A stretch of DNA of 64,000 nt from Polytrichum commune (Eukaryota; Streptophyta; Polytrichopsida; Polytrichales; Polytrichaceae). Numbering within the stretch: position 1 is the stretch's first letter; each line of letters starts with the position of its first letter. Location: assembly GCA_950295325.1 (NCBI GenBank), contig OX485806.1, positions 39,308,001 to 39,372,000 of the forward strand, given 5' to 3'. A program made the position numbers and the translations under genes. A model generated the notes under the pieces. It had not been told where the DNA came from, ran no database searches, and saw nothing but the letters and a program-made list of their open reading frames with translations. Positions 1 to 10,961 of this stretch are shown here, piece after piece.

Positions 1-2440
1 GTTCACCCAAGGGATTAATACTGCCTAAGAAATCCTTGCTGGACCCCCCCCCCATTACAGTTCGGTGGTTCCCTACGCCCTGGCCAGATACGAGCTTCTG
101 CCCTGGAATCTCCTTGGACCCCCTCCTCGGCAGCTGGCCTCCCTTTCACCAATCCCCCTTAACTGTGTCATTTTCCCGTCTCTCTGCCGTCGCCTCTGGG
201 CGGTTGCTGCCCCCCTTATCTCCCCTGTTGTGTCAGCTGACTGACACCCAATCCTCCTGATGTCTCACTTCAACCTCTGCCCTCCTCCTTGCACCATCCC
301 CTATGTGTGAACGCCAAATCCAGCCGTCTGAGCACCGAATTCCTCCCACTCTACATTATGCAACCTCTTGACGGTCGCGCCCTCGATCCCCCAATTCCCT
401 TGTTTTAACCTAGTGCAATCGGACAACGTGCTGAATGAATTTTGCTCCCCCTCCTCACTGAATTCGATTTTCTGGAATGCCGCATTGCTCGTTACTAATT
501 CAGCTGAGTGAACTGTGTTACTCCCCTTTTTGCCTATCGCCTCCTTACCCCAATGCGGCCCTTTAGCTTGATGTTGATGGATCAATATTGACCCAGGCCA
601 GATCTGGCCTCTCCTTCTTCCTTCTCCTGATTCGGACCTCAGTCAATGCTGCTCTTCCGCGCACCTTAATTCCCTCTTACTCTCGGCCGCATGTGAGACC
701 TAAACCTTCACCCTTATGCGTCGTAGTCCGGGTGAAGGCACAAGGTCCACATGAACTACCATAACCCACTCAACCGTAGGCAATTTAGTCACAAACCCTT
801 TTTATTTATTTTCTTTTATATTAAACCAAGATCATGAGCATTTAGTAATGCTCTCAACCCTTACAAGTGTTAATAAACACTGTGCTCGCGTTGCTACATA
901 ACCCACATTAATAAAATCATACGAGAAATCCTAATAAACTGCTATTAAGTACCCTACTGCCCGGTGTTCTCCAGAGTGCCTCCTCCTCACATTTTCGGCT
1001 TCAGTTCCACCAATGCTCCCTGAACTGGGCCCCAGCCTCATATGCCCTGGCCCATCCGAGGTGGCAGCCACATGGCCGTGGCTGCCCGCCTGGACTTGCC
1101 CCTCCCGGCTCTGGCAGCTGCCTTCCCAGTCTCAGTACTGATCTAGCTCTTCTCGGGATTCCCCCAATCCTCAACTCTCGTTAGTTTCCTTCGGCAGAGG
1201 GGAGGTCGGATTCCTCTCCCTTCCCACACTGCTTCAACACCCGAGGCAGCAACCCTGTAATCACTCCGACCAAAATTCGATCCAGTATTTTGAATCCATC
1301 AAAATCCAATCGGTGATTCATACGGCGTTTTCGCCATTGTCGACCCACCTAGACATCCATCCAGCTTCCATGTTTGCCTTGCCACCCAGTGAACTGAGCA
1401 TTCACCTCTATCGGTGTATTTGCTGCCCTCAGCCACCGCTTAGCTTTGCTCCCTCCTCTGGTCTTCTCCTTCTCCCCCCTTGGCTCGTCAATGCTTGGCG
1501 CATCCACGGTTCGGCCACAGATCTCCGTTGCCTAAGCCTCAATTTCCACTGTCCGATACACAATGTGTGCTCTCCCAGGCGTCGCCTCGCTAATGACTAG
1601 CTTACTAGTTCAATAATACTTTCCCCCCGCCCTGATGGCTTGCTCACCCTTACTGGTTCGATGCCCAGCCTGGTACATTTCCCAGCACCGCAACCTGTAG
1701 TATTTTGAGGCTGGTCCTGGGTCCAGCATTTAGCCGCCGCCTGCCTCCTTCGACCTTTGCTGAGAGAGAGAGAAATGAGAGTGCAAGCCGAGCATCCAGA
1801 TACCCCCCCTGCCGGAAATCCAACAAGATAACGGTATGGTCCCCATGCCACCTTGCCTTAACCCTTGAATGAGCACCTACTTGGCCTAATCAAAACACTT
1901 AAGTTCCAGCCTTTTAAGGCTTCCACTTGAGGTCAATCGCTCCCTTCCTAAGCACCATCTATAATCTAATGCTAATTGGTTCCACTAAATGTCTCGAGCC
2001 CAAGATAACCACTAATCCCCTTACACCTAATTCAAATCAAAACGTAAAACTTAAACTATGTTTATGGTTTTTGTTGTTTCAATTCAATTTCAAATCCTAA
2101 GTATTAATGACTTCTACTCCTAACACCCATGTGGGCACACTAATTTGGGCTCACAAATTGCAAACAACATAACTAACTATGAACCCAACCCAACTAACTT
2201 CTACTTAACTCTAACCACACATCACTCTTTTTACCTTTTCGCTGGCTTGGGCATTACCCGTAGCCATGATTTCATTAACTTGAAGAACTAAAACACCCGT
2301 GAGCAAGCACCTAATCTTGCACTTCTCATCAAAAACCTAATTCAACTCCAAACCCTAACAACACTCTATTTATCTTTTCTGTTTAGTTTGACACCTTTCC
2401 AAAGTCAAGGTTTTAATGAATTTAAAAGTTAAAATCATAT
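1..2440. other. Unclassified non-coding DNA, possibly retroelement-derived
   Basis: The first ~1.85 kb is C-rich on the + strand and the rest is AT-rich. Reading frames are short, low in complexity and unlike any family I recognise. The abrupt change in composition and the LTR-type fragment just downstream suggest non-coding retroelement DNA, but no terminal repeat pair is visible. I see no gene. Confidence 0.3.
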
Positions 2441-2850
2441 GTGAGTACAACCTTGGGCTCACACCTCTTCAAAAGGTCGGATGGTGTAAGTTCGAGTACC
2501 CCTCGCACCCCTTACCCAGTCCTAACAGCGGCTATCCCACATAGAAGTTATACAGGCAAACGGAACAGCGAGGCTTCACCTCGCACTACACCACAGAAGT
2601 GGTCAACCCAATCCTGTAGTCGGAACCGATCCGGACCGTTCCCTCTCGTTATGTCCTGACTTCCTAACCCTCTTATTCTCTATGATACTTTAACACTCTC
2701 CGGACTGTTCATGCACAAATACACCAGGGCTATAGAGAATCAGAGTTTTATTGACTTAGAAAGCGCAAAACAACACAAAGGGGGAAAAAGACCCCTTCTC
2801 CAACTTCGAAGCCTCCTAAGTAGTGGCTCCTATCCCTAAGTGAAGTGGCG
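2440..2850 (+). mobile_element. LTR-like fragment of a retroelement
   Basis: This stretch lies directly upstream of a tRNA-Asp-type primer-binding motif, where a 5' LTR would sit. I cannot see its outer boundary, and no second copy is present in the window, so the LTR assignment rests on position only. Confidence 0.25.
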
Positions 2851-2864
2851 GCGCCGTTGCCCGC
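2851..2864 (+). other. Primer-binding-site-like motif for tRNA-Asp
   Basis: GGCGCCGTTGCC matches the complement of the plant tRNA-Asp 3' end over 12 contiguous bases. Plant Ty3/gypsy elements commonly use this primer. The usual T before the motif is not in register (the upstream bases read TGGC), so the site is probably mutated. Confidence 0.45.
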
Positions 2865-3044
2865 ATTGGAAAATCCCTAACTTAGACAGTGCCCCGGAAA
2901 GTGCCTTTGCGGAATTTCCGGATCTCAGATTCTACTTTTGCGCTAACACAAAATTTGAACTGCCTCGTCCTAACAGGATCTCCTATTCCTGACTATTCCT
3001 GATTCAGCGTGGAATCAACTGGCTTCTCCTCATGGTGGGAGCAT

Positions 3045-3335
3045 ATGATTATTGATGCACCAATGGGGTTGCAGTCACTGGATGACAAGCAAGATCATCA
3101 TGAGGGCCAACCCCCTCTCAGTGTCATCGGATAGACTGAGATTCTTGATGAAGTCGAGTCTCGATCTTTGTCAACCAGAGGTAAAAAGTATTATGTTGTT
3201 CGTCGAGGGCACCAAATTGGAATCTTTTGTCCTTGGGCCAATTGTCAACGAGCCGTGAGTGGATACAAAAATGCCGAGTACAGGGGCTTCAAGACTCGAC
3301 ATGAGGTTGAGTTCTACTATCAAGCCAAATCCTAG
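3045..3335 (+). pseudogene. Retroelement ORF with RNase H1 N-terminal (Cauli_VI-type) domain, broken by a stop
   Basis: One frame runs from an ATG at 3045 to a TAG at 3333-3335 and is interrupted by an in-frame TAG at 3132-3134. After the internal stop it encodes a short basic lead followed by KKYYVVRRG, then GIFCPW, VSGYKNAEYRGF and a terminal EVEFYY. That order of motifs is the small hybrid-binding domain at the N terminus of eukaryotic RNase H1, also seen in the caulimovirus viroplasmin family and in some plant retroelements. The frame lies ~180 bases downstream of the tRNA-Asp primer-like motif, so I infer a retroelement leader/gag ORF rather than a cellular RNase H. No catalytic RNase H domain follows, because the reverse-oriented copia remnant begins 15 bases later. 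The domain call is firm; the element assignment is inference. Confidence 0.65.
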
Positions 3336-3349
3336 TTTCAACAAGGACA

Positions 3350-5945
3350 CTAATTACTTATTCTTTTGAGGTTCCTAGTTTCCTCTTCTAATTTGATGCA
3401 GAGCTTGTCCCGCCATCTCTCGAACTTGATTCTACTTAGAGCTTTAGTAAGGATGTCTGCAAGTTGATCGACAGTGGGAGTAAACTTTACCTCAATTGTG
3501 TTGTCTTCACTTTTCTGCCTCATGAAGTGCCAATTTACTTCAATGTGCCTGGTCTTATCGTGGAACATGGGATTTTTCGAGATCCTTATGCTGCTTTGAT
3601 TGTCACACCAGATCGTTGTTGGTGTTTCGTCCCGAAATCCAAGTTCACTGATAAGTCTCCTCAGCCATGTTGCTTCGCACGTTGTCTTGGCCAGGGCTCT
3701 ATACTCGGATTCGCACGATGATCTAGAGTTGGGAATTCTGTTTTTGAGTACCATGAGATTGGGGTTTGACCCATCATGAAGAGGTAAGCTCTTGTGGAGA
3801 TCCTTTCATTAAGGTCACCTCCATAATGTGCATACGAAAATCCCGAGAGTCTGAAATCCTCCCCTTTTGGAGACCAAAGGCCAAACGAGGGATATCGTCG
3901 GAGATATTGGAGAACTGAGAAAGCAGCTTCCATGTGAGCTTCTTCCGGTTGGTGCATGTAGCGGCTAAGGAGTGTCACTGAAAACCCGAATTCCCATCGC
4001 GTTTTCGTTAGATAGTTCAATTGGCCAATGATGTATTGAAATGCAAGAGGATCCACGCGAGCTGTGCATGTGTCTTTCCTGAGCTTCACCAAGTCGGGGA
4101 CTGGGATGAATTTGGGGACAGACGCGAGCATTTCATGCTCGGTGAGCAATGACATGACATAGTCGGTCTGGTGCATAAGGATTCCACTAGTGGTTTCCAA
4201 GACCTAAACCCTGAGGAATTTCTGGAGTAACGCCAAGTCAATCATGTCGTAGTTCCCTGTGAGTTGGCGCTTGAGGTGTGCTACTCCTAGAGTGTCTGAG
4301 CTGGTGAGGTAGATATCATCGACATAGGGAATTAGAATAAGGATGAGAGTTTGGGACTGGCGGTAGTAAATATTTGGATCAATAGTGTTTCTCTTGAGCC
4401 CCATGAGCAAAGATCACCGTCAATTCGGCGGTACCAGGTGCGGGGGCTTTGTTTGAGACCATATAGGGAACAGTGTAGTGTATAGACAAGTCTTTTGGTA
4501 CCACATTGGATGAAGCCTTGGGGTTGTACCATGTACATGAAATCCTTTAGAAGTCCATTCAAGAAGGTTGTAGTGACATCTAAGTGATGTATGAACGATC
4601 CAAAGTGGGTTGCAATTGCGGTCACAACTCGGATGGATTCCCACCGTACCATTGGAGCGAATGTCTCCTGGAAATTGACGCCATGGACTTGCTGAACTCC
4701 CAGGCCACAATGCGAGCCTTGTAACGAACCGGTCCACCTGCCACACCAGGTTTGATCTTGTAGAGCCATCTAGCTGTGATTGGTCTTACCTCGAGCGGAG
4801 GTTTGACTAATGACCGTGTATGATTCTTCATGATGTTTGCGCATTTTGATTGCATGGCCTTAATCCATTGCGGGTCCTTGGATGATTGTTCGTATGTGAG
4901 TTGTTCACCTCCCTCTTCGAGAACTCCAACAAAAGACTTTGTCTGATCAGATCGAATGTAATCTTCATGAGATTTTGGGGGTTGCTTTAAGCGGCTGGAT
5001 CTTCGTACAGCAGGAGGATTTTGAGGTTGTGCAGGAAGCGTGGGTGCTTCTTGAGGGGGTGGTGGAGCCAATGGCTTGTCCCGGCGTTGATGTGTTATCA
5101 ATGGCGGTTGTGTCATGGGAGGTTGCCCTAAGATGGGGCCGTCTCGCTTGGAGAGACGACATCTTCAACAACCGGTGGTTGTGGTAGCATGTCAATGGTC
5201 GGTTGTGTCTCTGGAATGTTGACTAGCAGTTGAGATGGCGCCAAGGTCGGTACTCCAAAGCTGTAAGGTCTAGAGAGTTCCGATGTGATATGTGATGTCG
5301 AGTTGAGGTTTGTCGTCGGAGATGCCTCAAAGAATCTAACATCTTTGGATATATTCACACGGCAAAGTGATGGGTCGTAGCACCAGAATCCCTTGGTCCT
5401 AGAATCTGAGCTTCAGTAGAATGGACGAACATCTAATTCTCCATTCCCAGGATTCATGCCAAAAACATATACAGGGGAACCAAATATTCCGAGATTAGAT
5501 ACATTCGGCTTTCGGCATGTAAAGACCTCTAGTGGAGTCTTACCCGGACGCACCTTTGTCGATCGGAGATTTAGGATCATGCATCTCGTCCCTTGATCAT
5601 CTCCTCCTCTGTGAGTTGTAGGCTTGGTGGTGTAGTGCACCAAGTAAACAAACTATCTCGCTTGAGGATGTTCATCATTTGATAAGCCCACAGGCTATAG
5701 TTCACCATACCAGCCAAGTGGTAGGATTCCAGAAGTACAATTTCCCCGGTTCTAACAAAATGTGTTTTCTGCATCGAGTTGGTGGCTGTGAGTCCTGTGG
5801 AACTAATATGATGACCTCTACCTTTCCCTCGCTGGATATTGCTTGTGACTTCCGAATCTGACTCATCCATGGTGTATTTCCTATCACTTTGTAACGACTA
5901 CTGTGCGAAGAGACTTATGATCCTCTGAGGATTGCTTTGATACCA
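3350..5945 (-). pseudogene. Ty1/copia polyprotein remnant, internally deleted and frameshifted
   Basis: Pieces of a copia polyprotein lie in order on the minus strand. The gag N-terminal block (HLAGMVNYSLWAYQM, about 5870-5580) is followed at once by the integrase C-terminal end (KTPLEVFTCRKPNVSNLGIF, about 5560-5413). Next come the integrase tail and linker (5358-4770, RRSSRLKQPPKSHEDY). The reverse transcriptase follows (4769-4204), with NFQETFAP, an LDV..TFLNG block and the catalytic YVDD. Last is RNase H (4200-3350), with TIWCDNQSSI and QLADILTKAL. The rest of gag, the protease and the integrase catalytic core are absent, so the body is ~2.6 kb instead of the usual ~4 kb. Several frameshifts and stops separate the blocks. 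The 3' LTR is missing; the copy ends against the gypsy-like fragment. It cannot move on its own. Confidence 0.9.
5930..5945 (-). other. Primer-binding site, tRNA-iMet type
   Basis: On the minus strand TGGTATCAAAGC follows a CA dinucleotide at 5947-5946. This is the copia primer site for initiator tRNA-Met (consensus TGGTATCAGAGC) with one change. It places the 3' end of the element's 5' LTR at 5946 and lies upstream of the gag block, as expected. Confidence 0.8.
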
Positions 5946-6570
5946 TGTCCAAAGCTACACTATAATAGAGGTGCCGCGCACATGAGCAACCATCAGCCGC
6001 TCCGCCTAGTGGACGCGATGAATCTCATCCAGCTTCGCCAACGAGGGTGGCGAAGAGGACCATCCGTATGAGTCCAAATTCCACGGGTTCGCTGCCCTCC
6101 GTCAATTAATACCCTACCAAGTTTCTTACTGCGAAACACCCTTTTTCTCCTTTCTCTCTCACACTCATAGACACATATGGAGGTAAAAAAAATTTGGGAA
6201 GAGTGAGTGTTGGAAGCGGGCGGAGGCGGAGGTTGGGGCATAGGGCGCTCTCCGCTTGCCTAGCGTGTGAGCCTCTCTGTGTACCCCCGGCCGGCCAATC
6301 GTGGGGGCCATGTGGACCTCTGTCAAGAGGCTGGCGGGGCGGATCGGCGCCATGTGCGCCTACCTAGAATGAGGAATCCTAGTTGTTCAAGGAAGAGAGG
6401 ATGAGTGTCGGTTTAAATACCCCTGAAGATGAGTGAGGGGAGACGAACCCGAGTTGTTGGACGGAATAGTGACAATTGTGGATGAAACCCTAATGGTGTG
6501 CAAGCACAAGTTGCTAACAATTATTTTGTGATTTTTTGGGAAGCTTTGCAATTTGAGGCAACGGTGCCAC
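5946..6570 (-). mobile_element. Putative 5' LTR of the copia remnant
   Basis: This sequence lies immediately upstream (minus strand) of the tRNA-iMet primer site and ends in CA at 5946. It is more GC-rich than the DNA beyond ~6600. The outer edge is uncertain because no second LTR survives to compare. Confidence 0.45.
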
Positions 6571-6599
6571 AACTATGCACCTTTCATGTGGATTTACAC

Positions 6600-8985
6600 T
6601 CACCAACACATGTCTAACAAACAATTCCAACGGTAGATGTTTGGGATATGTTGTGTTTGAGTGTCATGCAAATTTTTAGATCACTTGGGAATCATTTGCA
6701 CATAGGGATCAACAAAAAAACTTATTTAGGATATGTTGCCCCTAAATTGCGGAGGTGACAAATGTTGAATTTTGGTTCATGGACCGATTCCACTATAAAC
6801 TAGTTGAGAGCACCCTCCCATATTTGAATTAATCCAAAAAATAACTACCTCTTTTGAATCAAATTTAGCCACATGGCATGACATAGCACACATGAACAAG
6901 AACAAAAGGAATGGTTGAAATAGTCAAGAAACCATCCAATTGGTGTGAAAGGGGTCAGAGCGAACTGCTTACGCCCATGTTAGGAAATCTTGGATGAATC
7001 CAGTGCCATTAGAATGGGTCAAAATTCACGGTTAATTTGACAAAATCTCAATCCGATATGATGAATTTTAGAGACCAAATAACGGACAACCTTCTTAAGT
7101 GATTCTACATGTAGGGGTGGAGAATGTGGTCAATTTGAGTAGGTATCAATGAGCAGTGACATTTAAGCTATCCCAACCAAACAATGAACCATTGTATTTT
7201 AAACCCCGAGAATATCCTAAAAATGGTTTGACAAGTTAGGAGAAAAATTGAACTATTTTATACTCAAAAGTAGGTGACATTTGAAAAAGGTTGATGTTTG
7301 AATTAGACATGTGATAATAAAATATTGGATCAACAAATCTTGGACAAATCCAATGTCATAATATAAATGGGGTCAACTTGGGTGACAAAATCTTAAGTTG
7401 TGATGGATAATCAAGAAGCTGATAATACGCAACCTTTGTAAGCAGATGGGCCCAAACACGGTAAAGTATGCACGAAAGCAAGTGTGTAGAAAGTAATTTC
7501 ATAATGAGTCGGGGTTGCCAATGGGCAATTGGCTATCCCAACTAATGAGTAATGATCTTCAGAATAGCACCAAGGAAATCGTGAGTCATTCTACACCAAT
7601 GTTCTTTTCTTTTCTTTCTTTTGGGTATCATGAATAATTTGGATGTGGGTTGCACATTTGTCATTGGTACACAATGAAGAATACCATATGGCATTTTGTT
7701 TATTCTATCCAAATTTTAGTTGATGATAGAATGCAATTTTTTCCTAGAAATTGCCCAAGGAAATTCAATATGCAAAAATTATAAAACCACGTGCGATAAA
7801 ATATAAGGTATATTATATTCTTCAGGGTTAAATTTTATTTCTAAAACTCAATAATATTATAGGTGTTGAATAAAAAATTCAAGAGTATTATAATACTTAT
7901 ATGTCTCTAAAATATGTAGGAATTTATAGATTATTGTCTATAATATACAACATCCTACATATAGAGTAAAGAATGTATAGATAGATAGATATCAAGTATG
8001 TTGACCTCTTGGTATAGCCTTTTCTAACTACCACATGTCTTACAATTTTATTTCAATGTCATTTCTATGTCTTAGTTTTGTATGTTACAATTAGAAGGGG
8101 GGTTGCTTTTTTGATGAGAGATAAAAATTATAAGAAATGTAGCCCCACAAATAATAACCTATAAAAACACTAATAAGTAAGACTTATAATAAACACTAAA
8201 AATTAGCTTATTATATAATTGAAGGGTAGCTTGAAATTTCAAAACTTAACTAAGTTCCTTCACTTATTAAAGAACCCTTGGTAATCGCAGGTGATTCCTC
8301 AAAATGTGTCGATATTCCATTGAACATCAAGTCAATTAATGCTCTCTTATTTTTGATCATGATGCACCATGTTTAGACATCTTAATAAGTCACATTTCTT
8401 GGGGTTGTCTCCTTTCACTAAATGCTCTCAGAGAGTCTCTCTCTCTCCGATTATGATATAGTTTGGTTTTTGGGTAATGAAATCAAATTTGTTTCACTTG
8501 TTTCAAAAAAGAAAGAAAATTAAAATTTTATTGATGAGTTCTTGCTACTTTATTTTGAGCAATGTTTTGGGTGGAAGATCGAAGATCTAAGTTGTATAGA
8601 TGCCCTTTATAAACAATCAAAGACGTAAGGTCTTTCTTGAGCTATAGGATGCTAAAGATGTGTTGAAGGCATTTGGTCCCATGGCACAGCTCATGTCATG
8701 GTGATCATGCCCATCCTCACATTCATGCTCATGTAGTGCACTCCATGCATGGAAGAACATGCCCATTACTCGGTTGATGTAAATACAATAACAAAAGTCA
8801 ATGGTCAAACAAATTGTTTGGTTGATGTGTCTATTCTCAATTGGATACAAGGAGGCACATTATCACCCATAATAGATGACCATGCCATAGTGGCCAAACC
8901 ACTACAACCAATAATGAACACGTGGCACATGTTATACTGCAGCTTGGTAGGTTGGGCATTTACTACATCCCATGGCAAAGTTCTC
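6600..8985. other. AT-rich intergenic DNA
   Basis: I see no convincing coding frame. A short GATA microsatellite lies at about 7977-7990. Two segments near 6990-7110 and 7330-7450 share phrases (AATCTTGGA..AATCCA; GACAAAATCT) and look like an old duplication. Confidence 0.4.
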
Positions 8986-9248
8986 ACATCCAGTACCTAG
9001 ATAGATAGAAACTCTGGTCCCTTTTTAGCAAGGGGCCGGCGTGAATAAAGTGTTCGTTCGTAATGTCAATGACCCGATGCCCACCGGACAAGGGGACATT
9101 GGGGCAATACTACTCTCCCCTTTCGAGGATGGACACTATAGTGACACACTATACTAGTTCCTAGCTAGTCACTAGTGCCTTGAAGATACCGGACATGGTA
9201 TCCCCCCAAAGGGCTTTGAGGTACCCAAACACAACATCCAGTACCTAG
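8986..9248. mobile_element. ~235-bp insertion flanked by a perfect 15-bp direct repeat
   Basis: ACATCCAGTACCTAG occurs at 8986-9000 and again at 9234-9248. The DNA between them is distinctly more GC-rich than its surroundings. A 15-bp flanking duplication fits a retroposon inserted by LINE machinery, but I see no poly-A tail and no clear pol III A or B box, so the class stays open. Confidence 0.5.
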
Positions 9249-10741
9249 TTCAAAACATACACATCACATCAACATTGAAGAAAGGCATCCTAGGATGTTA
9301 CTTGTTTTGCTATGAAACACATACTTTTCAATGGATGAACAATGTGGCATTTACTTTGCAGTTGATTTTGCAAATGGAGGATCCAAGCACCATTCGACTT
9401 GCCCTTAGTGAATGAAAGTCCACGTATCAAGCATTATAAGCAATTGTGACATGCCACTTGTAGTTCCACATTCTCATAATCACATGGTTTAGACAAGATC
9501 AATAATAGAGTACTCAAGAAGCTCCTTCTCATGCCCAAAAGGTGGAACATGATCTATATGGGTAGTACAAACAAATGAGCCTTTATGATTATAATGGGTT
9601 TTGAGATATGTTGACTCAGAAATGCGAAAAGAAATTGAGATGTGATTCAAACATCTTGCATCGAACGGTTTCCTTATCCATGTTGGGAACCTAATCCTAT
9701 GAGATAATCACAAATTGATTCAGATTGCTCTCGGCTACTCAAACTCAAATTTCAGGAATAGTTGCAACTACTTCTAAGTGAATGACCCACAATAGACATG
9801 AACCACAAAATGGAAAGCATCTTCTAGAATAAACCCACAATGGACATGAACCACACTACATTGTAGAAGATCCTACATATCTATTCAAGGATACTTAGTG
9901 TCCAGTACAGGATCATACACATTTACTAGAACATAGGTGCAAAATCATACAAACATCAAATGATTCTGGCTGTGATTCTCAAAGTTCGGGATCCGACTCC
10001 ACCCTGTAAGAAAGCACCTAGAACTGACAGGAGTAAATTGTAGCAAGTTTAGATGATTTGACCTTAAGTGTAATAGTTAAACCTCAAGTTTTCCAAAAAG
10101 TAGTCAGAATTGTGCATGCTAAGTGAAAAAATGACACTTGGTGCTATATGACAAGTCATGCCCACCACTCTAATTAAAATGCCATGCCAATTTTAATACC
10201 ACACTAAGATGTCCAGTGTACTAAAAAAGGATACAAGAACCACATTAACTTGGCATGGTACAAGGACAGATTACCCCAAAAACAGAAACTTGTAACTGGA
10301 AGTCAGAAAAGTGAGAAGCTGGTGTGAAAAAGATGAGATTTTCGCATTGATTATCAGGTCCCAAAACATTGTGTATTATGTACAGCTTTCCTTTCCGTTT
10401 GGTTTATGCACCTAATTCAGTGTTGCGAGCCTCTAAAGGTCAAGGATAGTGGTGACACGCTAAGGATGGTTTTGAATGCAGACTTAATTTTCAAATGCCA
10501 CGACTGCCACTGGATCCTAATTTTGATTTGATTGGATTTGATTTGATTTTCATTTTTGACCTACCTCATGGGTGGGCAGGCAGGCAGGCAGGGACAGGTG
10601 GAATGAAGAATGGTACAAGTGGCCCCAAAGTTGCAGCAACAGCAGATTGTGTTTGCAACCCAGCCACAGGATGAGAGTCGAGGCGACGTCGAAACGGGCG
10701 GTTTTTTTGGCACTAATCTTTCTTCTTTTGTTGCTTACGGT
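9249..10741. other. Intergenic DNA and 3' flank of the AIRP2-like gene
   Basis: No gene is visible. A GATTT-type short repeat lies near 10524-10548 and a GGCA repeat near 10573-10592. The last few hundred bases probably include the 3' UTR of the minus-strand gene ending at 10742, but no unambiguous polyadenylation signal settles its end. Confidence 0.4.
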
Positions 10742-10961
10742 TCACTTGAGGTGTGTTTCGTAAGTATCATACAAGGCAAACACGGTCTCCGAGAGTAGAA
10801 GTGGCAGCTTGTCAATGTACGAGAAGAGGCGTTGCAAATTGTCGCGCGTAATTGTGTTGACATCTTCCACTTCACCCGAGTCGGTGAAAATCCATAAGTC
10901 GCACGAATCCACCCGCCGTAAACTGTCTCGGCAGTAAGGACATGATTGCGAACGGGCACGC
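10742..10961 (-). CDS. AIRP2: AIRP2-like exon 5 (end of RING and C terminus)
   Basis: It follows the acceptor GATGCAG, completes Trp174, and encodes RARSQSCPYCRDSLRRV with the last two zinc ligands. The C-terminal segment continues to LK and a TGA at 10744-10742. Confidence 0.93.
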
